DNA of 64,000 nucleotides from positions 62,001-126,000 of the forward strand of contig OY771913.1 of the NCBI GenBank assembly GCA_963674975.1, written 5' to 3'. The DNA is from UBA4781 sp963674975 (GTDB lineage Bacteria > Chloroflexota > Anaerolineae > Anaerolineales > Anaerolineaceae). The notes beneath the pieces are model-generated. The model was given only the letters and a program-made list of their open reading frames with translations, did no database searches and was not told the DNA's origin. Both the position numbers and the translations under genes were made by a program. Positions 51,694-60,481 of the stretch are shown one piece after another (position 1 is the stretch's first letter; every line of letters starts with the position of its first letter).

Positions 51694-51933
51694 TTACAGT
51701 ACCTTTGTCCCGCATTTGGGGCAGTGCGTGCTGCCGGTACCGAGTTCGTGTCCTTTTTTATTTCCGCACTCCAGACAAAAGACTGAACCGCAGGAGGGGC
51801 AGATGAATTTACGCTTGCTCATCTGGCGCAGGGTTTCCATAAAATCGTCTCCACCGCCCATCATCATGGTGAGCCCTCCCTGACGGATATAAACCTGTTC
51901 ATGGCAGAAATCGCATTTCTCTACAGCAGCCAT
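51694..51933 (-). CDS. Small zinc-ribbon protein
   Basis: A 79-residue protein with four CxxC-type pairs (CDFCHEQ, CPSCGSVF, CLECGNKK and CPKCGTK), a double zinc ribbon. The function is unknown; such modules bind nucleic acid or proteins. The ATG at 51933 follows GGAGGG; the longer frame to 51945 only adds that site. It is convergent with the PTS operon end. Confidence 0.75.
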   Translation of the reverse strand: MAAVEKCDFCHEQVYIRQGGLTMMMGGGDDFMETLRQMSKRKFICPSCGSVFCLECGNKKGHELGTGSTHCPKCGTKVL

Positions 51934-52044
51934 AGTACCCTCCAAAAATAATAAGATTTAGTTGAATATTCGGCTTTAGTGAAGAGCAGCAGTACTATAA
52001 ATAATTGTATTGAAAATTTCGAATTTGGAAATCATCCCTGAAAA

Positions 52045-52578
52045 TTAAATCTTCACTCTTTTTTCCATGATCTTCGTATAGATACCCTTATCGATGATCA
52101 TCCAGTAGCGGACAATGAAATAGAGCTCCAGCAAGACAAAGGAAATATTCACCAGTCCATTCGATTGATCATGGAAAAGGTTGTTGAGCAAGAATACGGT
52201 AGCGAAAACCGGTACGATATCGCGTATCAAAGTCAGGAGCAGCCAGAACAAGAAGTCCATCGAAAACTGCACGTCAATCTGCGGGCGCAGCCTGAGAAAA
52301 TCTGAAAACGGATAGTTGATGAGGATTGATCTACTATTCTTGATATCAAGGAGCAGGAGCCTTTTTAATTTATAAGCCAGTGAAACTACCGCAAATGTGA
52401 TGAAGATGATCAGCAGTGGTCCAATGATACGCAGCAAGTCGATCTTGATATCAATTCCAAATACACTGGTACTTCCATCGTTCACATCAATAAAGAAAAG
52501 GGATAATCCGAACATGAATCGAGACCATAACAGGTTCTCGATCTTATCGATAGCCTTTGTGGCGCTTTGCTCTATCAT
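52045..52578 (-). CDS. Membrane protein, unknown
   Basis: A 177-residue protein with about four hydrophobic segments (near residues 15-33, 42-66, 102-128 and 133-155). No conserved domain is recognised. The ATG at 52578 is preceded by AGGAGG, seven bases away; the longer frame to 52644 runs through the ribosome site. It diverges from the lipoprotein gene at 52710. Confidence 0.6.
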   Translation of the reverse strand: MIEQSATKAIDKIENLLWSRFMFGLSLFFIDVNDGSTSVFGIDIKIDLLRIIGPLLIIFITFAVVSLAYKLKRLLLLDIKNSRSILINYPFSDFLRLRPQIDVQFSMDFLFWLLLTLIRDIVPVFATVFLLNNLFHDQSNGLVNISFVLLELYFIVRYWMIIDKGIYTKIMEKRVKI

Positions 52579-52709
52579 CAATTTCCTCCTTCTACACCTT
52601 ATATCTATTTTATAAAAACCTGACTGCTTTTCAATACAAAGCAATTTTCTATCAAGAGGATCCGCAAAGTTTGAATGCTAGAATAGTACATAAGAAACAG
52701 GAGATAGCC

Positions 52710-53285
52710 ATGCGTAAATGTATTTGTACAGCGTTTGCATTATTTTTTATTTTGCTGGTAGGAGCCTGCACCGCTGTGGAAGTCTTGCCAACCGCTGCCC
52801 CGCAGCCTAGTGAAACGCCGCTGACCACCTGGCAGTTCACCCATCCGGAGAATTTGTATACTTTGAACTATCCCATTGGCTGGAGCCATGAGGTGATGGT
52901 GCGGAATGGTGAGATCATGGAATTGATCTTCACCAGCCCCGATTACCGCATGTCAGAAGGCTACCCGGTGCTGGAGCAGGGAGCGGAATTCATGATCTTC
53001 CGCGATCCTTTGCCTGAAGGCGTTACCAGTGTGGAAGAGTATATGAATTCCAATGATCTATTGAATGAGCTGGCGCAGAACCTGACCACCGTGCAGGTGG
53101 CGGATCACCCCGCGCTCCAATTCGATTACAGCTATGAAGGGGTCAATGCGGTAATGACTATTTTTATTGTAAATGAGGAGTTATACAATATCCGCTACAG
53201 ATACGTGGATCAGGCTGCCAGAGGGGAATATTGGGATGAATATCAAACAATTTTAGCGTCCTTTATGGTATTGGATATTGAATGA
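52710..53285 (+). CDS. Lipoprotein with PsbP-like domain
   Basis: A 191-residue lipoprotein with a signal peptide ending in LLVGAC and a short Pro/Thr linker. The body starts TWQFTHPENLYTLNYPIGWS and continues with ELIFTSPDYRMS, QFDYSYEGVNAVMTIF and ARGEYWDEYQTILASF. That is the pattern of PsbP/DcrB-type folds, found as ligand-binding surface lipoproteins. The ATG at 52710 has AGGAGA upstream. It is the last ordinary gene before the AT-rich tRNA-Val island. Confidence 0.72.
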   Translation: MRKCICTAFALFFILLVGACTAVEVLPTAAPQPSETPLTTWQFTHPENLYTLNYPIGWSHEVMVRNGEIMELIFTSPDYRMSEGYPVLEQGAEFMIFRDPLPEGVTSVEEYMNSNDLLNELAQNLTTVQVADHPALQFDYSYEGVNAVMTIFIVNEELYNIRYRYVDQAARGEYWDEYQTILASFMVLDIE

Positions 53286-53355
53286 TATATTGAAAAATTG
53301 AAGTTAACAAGATGATATTATATTAATTGATGCAAAAATTTGAAGGAAAGTAAAT

Positions 53356-54018
53356 TTGAAAATAATATTTTTTATATCACTATTGTTATTAATATTTCTA
53401 TTCTGGAAAGGAGAAGTTCTTGCCTTGGGTTGTTCCGAAATATGTAAAAACTTATTTTTCGTTGCAGTCGAACTTTTTTTTACTTATGGTATTGTGGAAG
53501 TAATCAGCAGAAATGTTGAAAAAAATAAGAAAAAACCAATATATAAAAGAATGTATCAAATGATAACAAAATTTTATAACGATTACACAATGTCATTACA
53601 ATCATTATTTTCAGATGTAATGGATTATCCAATTGAATTGACAATTCGTATGAGTGATAGATCTGACTTAGAAGACCATACTGAAAAAATGAAAAAACTA
53701 TTTCTAAAAAACAAAACAAATGCTAAGATGGTGGATTTTGATTATATAAAATTTGAATCAATTAATTATGACTTAGAAAAAAATATTACTTTTTTAATTG
53801 AATTGTTGAGTTTAGAAATGGAGGTAGATGTTTTGGATTCAATCATGGCGACTCTTCAAGATATTAAAGCATTACGAGAAGGAATAATGGTTGATATTGA
53901 TAGATATCGAGATGAGAAAATTAATGGATTTGCTTATGGATATACTGTTAACAGAATGAGCACACTATTCGATTTAATTATTAAGCAGTCAAACAAAAAA
54001 TTTTGGCAAATTCAATAG
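53356..54018 (+). CDS. AT-rich membrane protein of the tRNA-Val island
   Basis: A 220-residue protein with two hydrophobic segments (about 2-18 and 30-50) and a cytoplasmic helical part rich in Lys, Asp and Ile. It is not recognised. The start is TTG at 53356 with GAAGGAAAG upstream. Base composition is far more AT-rich than in the housekeeping genes to the right, which fits foreign DNA. It is the outermost cargo of the island, directly left of the most decayed tRNA copy at 54041. Confidence 0.7.
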   Translation: MKIIFFISLLLLIFLFWKGEVLALGCSEICKNLFFVAVELFFTYGIVEVISRNVEKNKKKPIYKRMYQMITKFYNDYTMSLQSLFSDVMDYPIELTIRMSDRSDLEDHTEKMKKLFLKNKTNAKMVDFDYIKFESINYDLEKNITFLIELLSLEMEVDVLDSIMATLQDIKALREGIMVDIDRYRDEKINGFAYGYTVNRMSTLFDLIIKQSNKKFWQIQ

Positions 54019-54040
54019 TTTATTCATAATAAGTGATATG

Positions 54041-54090
54041 GGGTTTAAACTTGCAACCTCAGCTATAAATAATAAGATCTGATAGGCTAA
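54041..54090 (-). repeat. Strongly decayed tRNA-Val 3' copy with flank
   Basis: Bases 54041-54090 align to the T arm, variable loop and anticodon arm of tRNA-Val with many changes (ACCTCA and AGAT kept, spacing kept). The downstream TTAACCAGACATGTATTTCG matches in pattern the flanks of the copies at 54935 and 56153. Confidence 0.4.
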
Positions 54091-54201
54091 GTTAGAAAAC
54101 TTAACCAGACATGTATTTCGATAGATTATTATTTCTAATTAAATTAGGATTTTTCGATCTATACTAAAGAAAAGAGGGTTTCTAATTATAAGGAGGGTAC
54201 T

Positions 54202-54771
54202 TTGGCTCAAGGAAAAAGAGTGTGCAGTAATTGCAACAAGAAAATTGGTCTATTATCTGTAGAAAAAATGCATGAATTTGAAGATGGAAATTTCCTTTGC
54301 GATTCGTGTTATCTTGATTTATTTAAGTGTGTTATTTGTGGAAAAGTGCCAGAAAGTGAAGATAAAATTACAGGCTCATATTATAAATTGGATGGAAAGT
54401 ACTACTGCTATGATGATGCACAACCAATTGTAAAACAGAAATTAAATAAATTCATCCTCACCATGACACCAAATATTGAGGGTTATCGCATTGTGGAGTA
54501 TTTAGGAATAGATAGTGTGGAGATTGTTATTGGAACCGGACTATTCAGCGAGTTCTCTGGTGAAGTTTCAGATGCATTTGGATTGAGATCAGCTGGTTTT
54601 GAATCAAAATTAGGTGAAGCGAAGAAACAGGCTATTGAAGCATTAAAAGTCAAGGCAATAGAAAAAGATGCTAATGCAATTGTTGCTGCAGATTTAGATT
54701 ACACTGAATTTTCCGGTAATAGGGTAGGACTTATATTAAGTGGCACGTTGGTAAAAGTTAAAAAGCTATAA
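54202..54771 (+). CDS. Zinc-ribbon plus YbjQ/heavy-metal-binding domain protein
   Basis: A 189-residue protein. The first 75 residues hold paired cysteines (CSNCNKKIG, CDSCYLDLFKCVICGK), like a LIM-type or double zinc ribbon. Residues 88-189 are a YbjQ-type domain (IEGYRIVEYLGIDSVEIVIG, then a SAGFESKL region and DANAIVAADLDY), which in other bacteria forms small beta-barrel pentamers of unknown function. The start is TTG at 54202 with the strong AAGGAGG eight bases upstream. It is cargo between two decayed tRNA-Val copies. Confidence 0.8.
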   Translation: MAQGKRVCSNCNKKIGLLSVEKMHEFEDGNFLCDSCYLDLFKCVICGKVPESEDKITGSYYKLDGKYYCYDDAQPIVKQKLNKFILTMTPNIEGYRIVEYLGIDSVEIVIGTGLFSEFSGEVSDAFGLRSAGFESKLGEAKKQAIEALKVKAIEKDANAIVAADLDYTEFSGNRVGLILSGTLVKVKKL

Positions 54772-54934
54772 CGGATTGGGTAGAAAGAATATAGATTTCG
54801 AAGAATTATTAAAACCATAAAATGTGGTGGTAGATATCTTTGTATCTTTAAAGAATCTATTTTAGAATCCTCTTGATCAGTTTATTAAAATACATGCAAG
54901 AAATTTTATAAGAATAGGGAAGAAAGGTTTTATT

Positions 54935-55005
54935 GTGGGCGGAACAGGGCTTGACCCTGAGATTTAACTTATAAAAAGATGCGCTCTGACCAACAGGATT
55001 TGAGA
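54935..55005 (-). repeat. Decayed tRNA-Val copy with flank
   Basis: GTGGGCGGAACAGGGCT (17 bases) and GATGCGCTCTGACCAAC (17 bases) match the intact tRNA-Val exactly; the middle has diverged. The 5' end of the tRNA is lost. The next 30 bases (GAGTGTATTTTAACCTGATC) resemble the flank of the copy at 56153. Confidence 0.8.
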
Positions 55006-55035
55006 GTGTATTTTAACCTGATCTTCGATAAAGTC

Positions 55036-55347
55036 TTATTTTTTCGAAGTAAAACCGACCCCGCCGCTGAACATATCTAAAGGATTGGGGGAATTTCTTT
55101 TTGTCTCTTTGATCTTCTCTAAAGCTTTTTTCGCGGCTCTTTTTATTTTTCCATTCTTATTTTACGTTTCATTCTCCAGAGCTTCGATGGCTTCCTGCTC
55201 CGCATCTACCTTTACTCCCAATGCAACCGTATTGCCAAGCAAATTTATAAAAAGAACTTTCTGTTTTTTATCGTCCGTATCCAGACCCTTGATCAACTGC
55301 CGCAGCGCTTTGGCTTTCATTTCTTTAGTTTCATCAATTGTAGACAA
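55036..55347 (-). pseudogene. Small gene split by an in-frame stop
   Basis: A TTG at 55347 with AAGGAGG six bases upstream opens a 61-codon frame (MSTIDETKEMKAKALRQLIK to EAIEALENET). After the TAA at 55162-55164 the same frame continues for 41 coherent codons (KIKRAAKKALEKIKE, then NPLDMFSGGVGFTSKK) to a TAA at 55036. A single-base change (for example AAA to TAA) would explain the split, giving an original protein of about 103 residues. If the first stop is real, the 61-residue product could still be functional. The family is unknown. Confidence 0.55.
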
Positions 55348-55463
55348 AATACGCCTCCTTAATCATTTGAGTTAATAATTCTTAACCATAAAATGCTTCA
55401 ACAGAAAAACTTATTGTCGAACAGCTCTGAGGCGTTTTTCCTGAAATGCTGAGTTCTATGGAT

Positions 55464-56042
55464 TCACAGCGCGTCTTTGGGATTTTCAGGCGCTCCGAAA
55501 TCGCCGCATATCTTCTTGTATTCTTCCAAACTTACCTCATGAAATTTCGCTCGCGCTTCCGCGATGCCTTCTTTGGTGTAGTTATTCGTGATGATCAAGC
55601 GCTCACTTTCGTCTTTCAATCTATAGCGGTTGATCTTGCCGTAGATCCCATGTGTTATCTCTTCGAAAGGATCTTTATTGGTTGGCGCTCGAATAATGAC
55701 AATGGGCAGGCTTACTTTTTGGGGTATAGGTTTTTGTGTATGGTCTTCTTCCCATTGGGCGATGGCTTCTTTTTCCTTGTCCTCATCTTCGTCTTCGATA
55801 CGGATTATCTTGAAGCGGTTTTCGACAATCTCAATAAATGCCAGCAGGGCGCGCGTTCCCTGGTCTAATTTATCTTCAAAGGTAATAGTGCAGTATTCCC
55901 TTTCATATCCAACGGTGTAGGGTGTAAAGCCGTAGTAAAAGTTATTAATCCCCCTGGATGCATACAATCTTCCATAAAGTTCGTCGCTCAGTTTCTTTAG
56001 AGCCGGTCGGTTCTCATTTCCACCTTCAACATAGATGATCAT
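55464..56042 (-). CDS. Hypothetical protein of the tRNA-Val island
   Basis: A 192-residue protein, not recognised. It begins MIIYVEGGNENRPALKKLS, an alpha/beta opening resembling Toprim- or DUF4276-like OLD-associated nuclease partners, but the later motifs do not settle it. A very acidic stretch (IEDEDEDKEKEAI) lies in the middle and the C terminus ends FGAPENPKDAL. The ATG at 56042 has AAGGAG nine bases upstream. The downstream split gene at 55036-55347 is in the same direction, 116 bases away, and probably shares a transcript. Confidence 0.65.
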   Translation of the reverse strand: MIIYVEGGNENRPALKKLSDELYGRLYASRGINNFYYGFTPYTVGYEREYCTITFEDKLDQGTRALLAFIEIVENRFKIIRIEDEDEDKEKEAIAQWEEDHTQKPIPQKVSLPIVIIRAPTNKDPFEEITHGIYGKINRYRLKDESERLIITNNYTKEGIAEARAKFHEVSLEEYKKICGDFGAPENPKDAL

Positions 56043-56376
56043 AATATGCTCCTTGCAAACTGTTTGTAGTATTACTATAGGGTAAATGAAATATTAAAAC
56101 AAGTTATATAGATTATTCAGGATTTTATAAAAAAGAGGGGAATATTGTCTTTGGTGGGCGATACAAGATTCGAACCTGCGACCTAATCTGTGTATGAGAT
56201 GCGCTCTAATAAACCGAACTGGAGACTGCATCTTGACCTGTTTTTCAATAGATAGTTATCTCAGGTTCATGTATATTAAAGTAACAGATGCTAACTCTGG
56301 TTACCTGATTTTTATTTTAACAGCAGGTCAAGATGACGAATGATTGATGTATATATGGGAAAAAGGAGATGAAAGA
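56043..56376. other. Intergenic region with a tRNA-Val copy
   Basis: Holds the copy at 56153-56229, then a flank and an AT-rich stretch before the small gene at 56377. No other gene is seen. Confidence 0.5.
56153..56229 (-). repeat. Near full-length decayed tRNA-Val copy
   Basis: Aligns over about 75 bases to the intact tRNA-Val at 56742-56815, with exact blocks CGAACCTGCGACCT and ATCTGTGTA around the T arm and anticodon loop and GAGATGCGCTCT beyond. The D arm and acceptor are too changed to fold. The flank GCATCTTGACCTG matches in pattern those of the other copies. Confidence 0.85.
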
Positions 56377-56589
56377 GTGAACCTATCCAATGATAATTAT
56401 AGGATTTTCATAGGTACTAAGAACTTTACCGAAGTTTACTATAAAGATGAAAAAGGTTGGATAAAAGTATCGACGAAGGGCAAGCAATTTAGAATGACAG
56501 CCGAACAGCTTTTAAACCATTTGCTTCCTGCCATTGCGGGAATAAAACCTAAGATACGATGGAAGGTGGAATATATGGGAAATAAATAG
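56377..56589 (+). CDS. Small hypothetical protein next to tRNA-Val
   Basis: About 70 residues (starts NLSNDNYRIFIGTKNF, ends WKVEYMGNK), not recognised. The start is GTG at 56377 with AAGGAG eight bases upstream; an ATG at 56344 is in frame but precedes that site. It is the innermost cargo of the island, 152 bases from the intact tRNA-Val. Confidence 0.6.
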   Translation: MNLSNDNYRIFIGTKNFTEVYYKDEKGWIKVSTKGKQFRMTAEQLLNHLLPAIAGIKPKIRWKVEYMGNK

Positions 56590-56741
56590 ATTAAAAATTT
56601 TTAGAGAAGAATAAGAAATCATATGATCTTTTATCTGATTTTTTCTGTCATTGGAAAAGTAAATAAATCGCTGGAATATATTCCGATTTATTAGCTAGAT
56701 TTCAGTCTCTATGAGATTTAATGTATCGATGGGGATTGAGG

Positions 56742-56815
56742 TGGGCGGAACAGGGCTCGAACCTGCGACCTCATCTGTGTAAGAGATGCGCTCTGACCAA
56801 CTGAGCTACCCGCCC
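56742..56815 (-). tRNA. tRNA-Val (TAC)
   Basis: A complete cloverleaf: acceptor GGGCGGG with TCCGCCC, D arm TAGCTCAGTTGGTCAGAGC, anticodon loop CTTACAC (anticodon UAC) and T arm GCAGGTTCGAGCCCTGT. The 74-base gene has no encoded CCA (A is followed by CCT). It is the intact end of the island to its left. Confidence 0.95.
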
Positions 56816-56911
56816 AAGTGAAAAGATTTTACCATGAAGGAGCCTATCTTGCGTAGGGTGGTTTTGAAGTCGCGTTGAAAAGAAAAGCCAGATATAATTA
56901 GGCAAACACTT

Positions 56912-57691
56912 ATGCGCATCATACGCTACCAAATCGCCAATCAAGAACCCCGCTTTGGCTGGGAAGCAGAGGGCAGGGTGGGTCCTCTCAGCGCTTCACC
57001 GCTGGGTCTTTACCGCCGCCTGGAATTGGAACACGACCTGGATAAGGTCAAGCTGCTTCCTCCAATTCTACCGGGCAAGATCATCGCGGTTGGAAGAAAT
57101 TATCCTCTGCACGCTCAGGAGCAGGCTGTTGAAATTCCGGAGATCCCCATTATTTTTATAAAACCACTCAGCAGTGTGATCGGACCGGGTGATACGATCC
57201 AGCTTCCGCCCCAGTCACAACACGTGGAACATGAAGTGGAGTTAGCGGTGGTGATCGGAAAAGGCGGACGCTGGATTCGAGCGCAGCAGGCGCTGCAGCA
57301 TGTGCTCGGGTACACCATTGCAAATGATGTCACCGCGCGTGATCTGCAGCAGCGCGATAACCAATGGACGCGCGCCAAAGGCTTTGACACTTTCTGCCCC
57401 ATCGGACCGGTGATCGAAACAGAGCTGGATACCTCGGATGTGCTGGTGACCTGCCGTGTGAATGGCGAAATGCGCCAGATGTCTTCTACCAAAGAAATGG
57501 TATTCAGCATTCCGCAATTGATTGCGTTTGTCTCTTCGATAATGACGCTTGATCCGGGGGATATGATTCTTACAGGAACACCATCAGGAGTAAGTGAGTT
57601 AAAAGAAGGAGATGTGCTTGAATCTGAGATCGAGGGGATCGGAGTTCTGCGCAATTCCGTAACTTCTCAATCAAGCATCCCTCCACCTTAG
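56912..57691 (+). CDS. Fumarylacetoacetate hydrolase family protein
   Basis: A 259-residue FAH-superfamily enzyme. LPGKIIAVGRNYPLHAQE is the domain entry, PIIFIKPLSSVIGPGD follows, HVEHEVELAVVIGKGGR carries the metal-binding Glu residues, and NDVTARDLQ with KGFDTFCPIGP and LTGTPSGV complete the site. Members hydrolyse C-C bonds in acylpyruvates or act as isomerases or oxaloacetate decarboxylases. The exact substrate is unknown. A TATAAT at 56893-56898 lies 13 bases before the ATG, so the leader is very short. Confidence 0.93.
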   Translation: MRIIRYQIANQEPRFGWEAEGRVGPLSASPLGLYRRLELEHDLDKVKLLPPILPGKIIAVGRNYPLHAQEQAVEIPEIPIIFIKPLSSVIGPGDTIQLPPQSQHVEHEVELAVVIGKGGRWIRAQQALQHVLGYTIANDVTARDLQQRDNQWTRAKGFDTFCPIGPVIETELDTSDVLVTCRVNGEMRQMSSTKEMVFSIPQLIAFVSSIMTLDPGDMILTGTPSGVSELKEGDVLESEIEGIGVLRNSVTSQSSIPPP

Positions 57692-57795
57692 AACAGTATC
57701 CATAAGCAGGGCAGGGATTTCCCCGGGTCCAAAATGCTATAATTAAAATTCCCATGGAATAATGGTTTTATCTGGATTAAAAAGGAGAAAAGAAC

Positions 57796-58554
57796 ATGTC
57801 AGGTCACTCAAAGTGGTCTACGATCAAGAGAAAGAAAGGTGCTGCGGATGCAAAACGCGGGCAGGTGTTCACCCGCTTAACCCGTGAAATTGTCATCGCA
57901 ACGCGAGAAGGAGGCGGCGATCCGGAAGGAAATTTCCGGCTGCGTATTGCTGTTGATCGCGCCCGTGCTCTGAACATGCCCAAAGATAATATCGATCGGG
58001 CGATCAGGCGCGGAACCGGTGAAGATAAAGACGGCGTAGTGATCGAGCAGATCACCTACGAAGGCTATGCCCCCAACGGTATTGCGCTCATGGTCGCATG
58101 CCTGACCGAAAATCGCAACCGCACCGTTTCGGAGATCCGCCATTTACTCACCAGAGCCGGCGGAAGCATGGGCGAAGTGGGTTCGGTTTCATGGCAGTTC
58201 AACCGCATTGCCTATTTTGGCATCGAGGGAGAGGGTGTTGATTTCGATAAAGTTTTCGAACTGGCACTCGAAGGCGGCGCGAACGATATCACCCAGGATG
58301 AAGAAAAATACATCGAGATCTTTGCGCCGGTGGATGCGTTCAAAACACTCAATGACGCGCTGAAGAATGCCGAGATCGAGATCGATGAAGCTGAGATGCG
58401 TATGGTTCCCAAGCAGGAAATTGCTCTGGATACCGATAAGACCATCAAGATCATGCATTTGATCGAAGAATTGGAAGACCTGGATGATGTACAGGAAGTT
58501 TCATCCAATCTGGCGGTCAATGATGAAGCACTGGCTGCCATGGAAGAAGAATGA
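57796..58554 (+). CDS. yebC: YebC/PmpR family protein
   Basis: A 252-residue YebC/TACO1 protein. It starts SGHSKWSTIKRKKGAADAKR, then has LTREIVIATREGGGDP, MPKDNIDRAIRRGTGE and GGSMGEVGSVSWQF, all family signatures. These proteins act as translation or transcription factors that relieve ribosome stalling at proline runs or repress genes. AAAGGAGAAAAG lies before the ATG, and a TATAAT occurs at 57738-57743. Its place before ruvC is usual. Confidence 0.96.
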   Translation: MSGHSKWSTIKRKKGAADAKRGQVFTRLTREIVIATREGGGDPEGNFRLRIAVDRARALNMPKDNIDRAIRRGTGEDKDGVVIEQITYEGYAPNGIALMVACLTENRNRTVSEIRHLLTRAGGSMGEVGSVSWQFNRIAYFGIEGEGVDFDKVFELALEGGANDITQDEEKYIEIFAPVDAFKTLNDALKNAEIEIDEAEMRMVPKQEIALDTDKTIKIMHLIEELEDLDDVQEVSSNLAVNDEALAAMEEE

Positions 58555-58557
58555 TCC

Positions 58558-59046
58558 ATGATCGTGATCGGCATCGATCCGGGGACCGCCATTACCGGAT
58601 ATGGAGTTCTTGAAGAATATCCTGATAAAACCCTGCATGTTGTGGAGCATGGAGTGATCCGTACTCCCAGCGGAATGGATGCCGACCGGCGTTTGAAGAT
58701 ATTGTATGAATTATTAACCGAGAAACTGCAAACCTTTTCTCCGGATTGTGCAGCAGTAGAGAAATTGTATTTCCAGAAAAATGTTCGCACCGCGCTCAAC
58801 GTGGGACAGGCGCGCGGTGTGATCCTGCTGGCTCTGGCACAGATTCCCATACCGGTGTACGAGTACAACCCGATGGATATTAAACTGGCAGTGACCGGTT
58901 ATGGAATGGCAGAAAAACGACAGGTGCAGCTGATGGTAAAAGCGCTGCTCTGCATGCGTGAGATCCCCAAGCCTGATGACGCGGCGGATGCCCTGGCAGT
59001 TGCCATCTGTCATGCCCACAGCGCAAAATTGAAAACCCTTGATTGA
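58558..59046 (+). CDS. ruvC: Holliday junction endonuclease RuvC
   Basis: A 162-residue RuvC resolvase. The catalytic acidic residues are in VIGIDPGTAITGYG (Asp), CAAVEKLYF (Glu) and KPDDAADALAVAICHAH (paired Asp). It cuts Holliday junctions with RuvAB. It starts three bases after the yebC stop and is followed by trmH-like and ruvA genes. Confidence 0.96.
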   Translation: MIVIGIDPGTAITGYGVLEEYPDKTLHVVEHGVIRTPSGMDADRRLKILYELLTEKLQTFSPDCAAVEKLYFQKNVRTALNVGQARGVILLALAQIPIPVYEYNPMDIKLAVTGYGMAEKRQVQLMVKALLCMREIPKPDDAADALAVAICHAHSAKLKTLD

Positions 59047-59050
59047 GAAA

Positions 59051-59851
59051 ATGATCACCAGTACATCCAATTCACAGATCAAAGAGATCCGTAAACTAAG
59101 CCAGCGAAAATATCGCAAGCAGAGCGGTTTGTTTTACGTGGAAGGACTGCGGGCAATCACCAGCGCGCTGGAAAATAACGCGCCGGTAGAAAAATTGGTG
59201 TACTGCATAGAGCTTTTAGAAAGTGAATTTGGAAAGGAACTCATAAGCAGGGGGGAAGAGATGGGGATAACACTGCTGGAAGTGAGCCGTCCGGTTTTCG
59301 AAAGCATCAGCCTGAAAGAAGGACCGCAGGGAATCTGTGCAGTGGTCCATGAAAGCAGTAAAGAACTGCAGCAAGATACTTCGCTCTCCGGTTTATGGGT
59401 AGGATTGGAAGGAGTACAGGACCCGGGAAATCTCGGAACGATCCTGCGCACTCTGGATGCGGTGGGCGGGAAGGGGATCATCCTGATCGGGGAAGGAACG
59501 GACGCGTTTCATCCCACCAGCGTGCGTGCCAGTATGGGCGCGATTTTTACGCTGGAGCTTTACCTAGCAGCCATCCCGTCCTTCATAGGATGGAAAAAAC
59601 ATCATGCCGTGGATGTAATTGGAGCGGTTTGTGGATCGGTTCCTGATTATCGCGGATATAATTATGAAGAGAATATGCTGCTGTTGATGGGAAGCGAGCA
59701 GAAAGGGCTGCCGCAAGAATTAGAGGATATCTGCACTGCGCTGGTAACCATTCCCATGATCGGCACGGTAGATTCTTTGAACCTGGCAAATGCCACTGCG
59801 GTGCTGCTGTATGAAATATTCAGCCAGCACCATCCGGTAAGGAAAGTATGA
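59051..59851 (+). CDS. TrmH/SpoU family RNA methyltransferase
   Basis: A 266-residue SPOUT methyltransferase. The N-terminal substrate-binding part (STSNSQIKEIRKLSQRKYRK) is followed by the knotted domain with GLEGVQDPGNLGTILRTLDA (motif 1), LMGSEQKGLP (motif 2) and IPMIGTVDSLNLANATAV (motif 3). It probably 2'-O-methylates rRNA. The ATG at 59051 is used; a TTG at 59039 would overlap the ruvC stop. It overlaps ruvA by four bases. Confidence 0.93.
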   Translation: MITSTSNSQIKEIRKLSQRKYRKQSGLFYVEGLRAITSALENNAPVEKLVYCIELLESEFGKELISRGEEMGITLLEVSRPVFESISLKEGPQGICAVVHESSKELQQDTSLSGLWVGLEGVQDPGNLGTILRTLDAVGGKGIILIGEGTDAFHPTSVRASMGAIFTLELYLAAIPSFIGWKKHHAVDVIGAVCGSVPDYRGYNYEENMLLLMGSEQKGLPQELEDICTALVTIPMIGTVDSLNLANATAVLLYEIFSQHHPVRKV

Positions 59852-60429
59852 TCGCTTCGATAAAAGGAACCATCACGCTAAAAAATGAAACCTATCTGGT
59901 TGTAGAAACAACCAGCGGTATCGGATTTAAGGTTTCCTGCACTAAGTCAGCCTGCAGCAGTGCGGTGGTAGGAGAGCATATCAGCCTGTTTACCCACCAG
60001 ATCACCCGCGAAGACGGCATGTTCCTGTATGGCTTTGAAAAGATCGAGGAGCGAGATCTCTTTGTGCAGATATTGAGCGTCAGCGGGATTGGTCCAAAAC
60101 TTGGGTTAACTCTGCTCTCGTCTCTCAGCGCAGAATCGATCCAACGGGCGGTAATGAAAGAACAGGATGCGGTATTCAGCCGGGTTCCCGGAGTGGGAGA
60201 AAAGACAGCCAAAAAGATCGTGTTGATGTTGAAAGATAAAATTGCACCCTTATTGGAAGAAGCGGGGTTGGAGGGGATCCCGGATACCGATACGGATGTT
60301 TTACAGGCATTAGTTCGATTGGGATATTCGTTGAATGAGGCGCAGAAAGCAGTTGCAGCTATCCCTAAAGATACAGCGGATACACTGGAAGAACGGCTGC
60401 GCCTGGCACTGCAGTATTTCACCGCATAG
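59848..60429 (+). CDS. ruvA: Holliday junction DNA helicase subunit RuvA
   Basis: A 193-residue RuvA. The N-terminal OB domain has MIASIKGTITLKNE and THQITREDGMFLYGF. The helix-hairpin-helix region reads VSGIGPKLGLTLLS and RVPGVGEKTAKKIVL, and the C-terminal domain contacting RuvB is ALVRLGYSLNEAQKAV. ruvB is not in the window. It overlaps the trmH-like gene by four bases. Confidence 0.96.
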   Translation: MIASIKGTITLKNETYLVVETTSGIGFKVSCTKSACSSAVVGEHISLFTHQITREDGMFLYGFEKIEERDLFVQILSVSGIGPKLGLTLLSSLSAESIQRAVMKEQDAVFSRVPGVGEKTAKKIVLMLKDKIAPLLEEAGLEGIPDTDTDVLQALVRLGYSLNEAQKAVAAIPKDTADTLEERLRLALQYFTA

Positions 60430-60481
60430 CGGCTGCAGTATGTTAGAATTCAGCGTTTGAGATTACGTTGAGGTAATTTGT

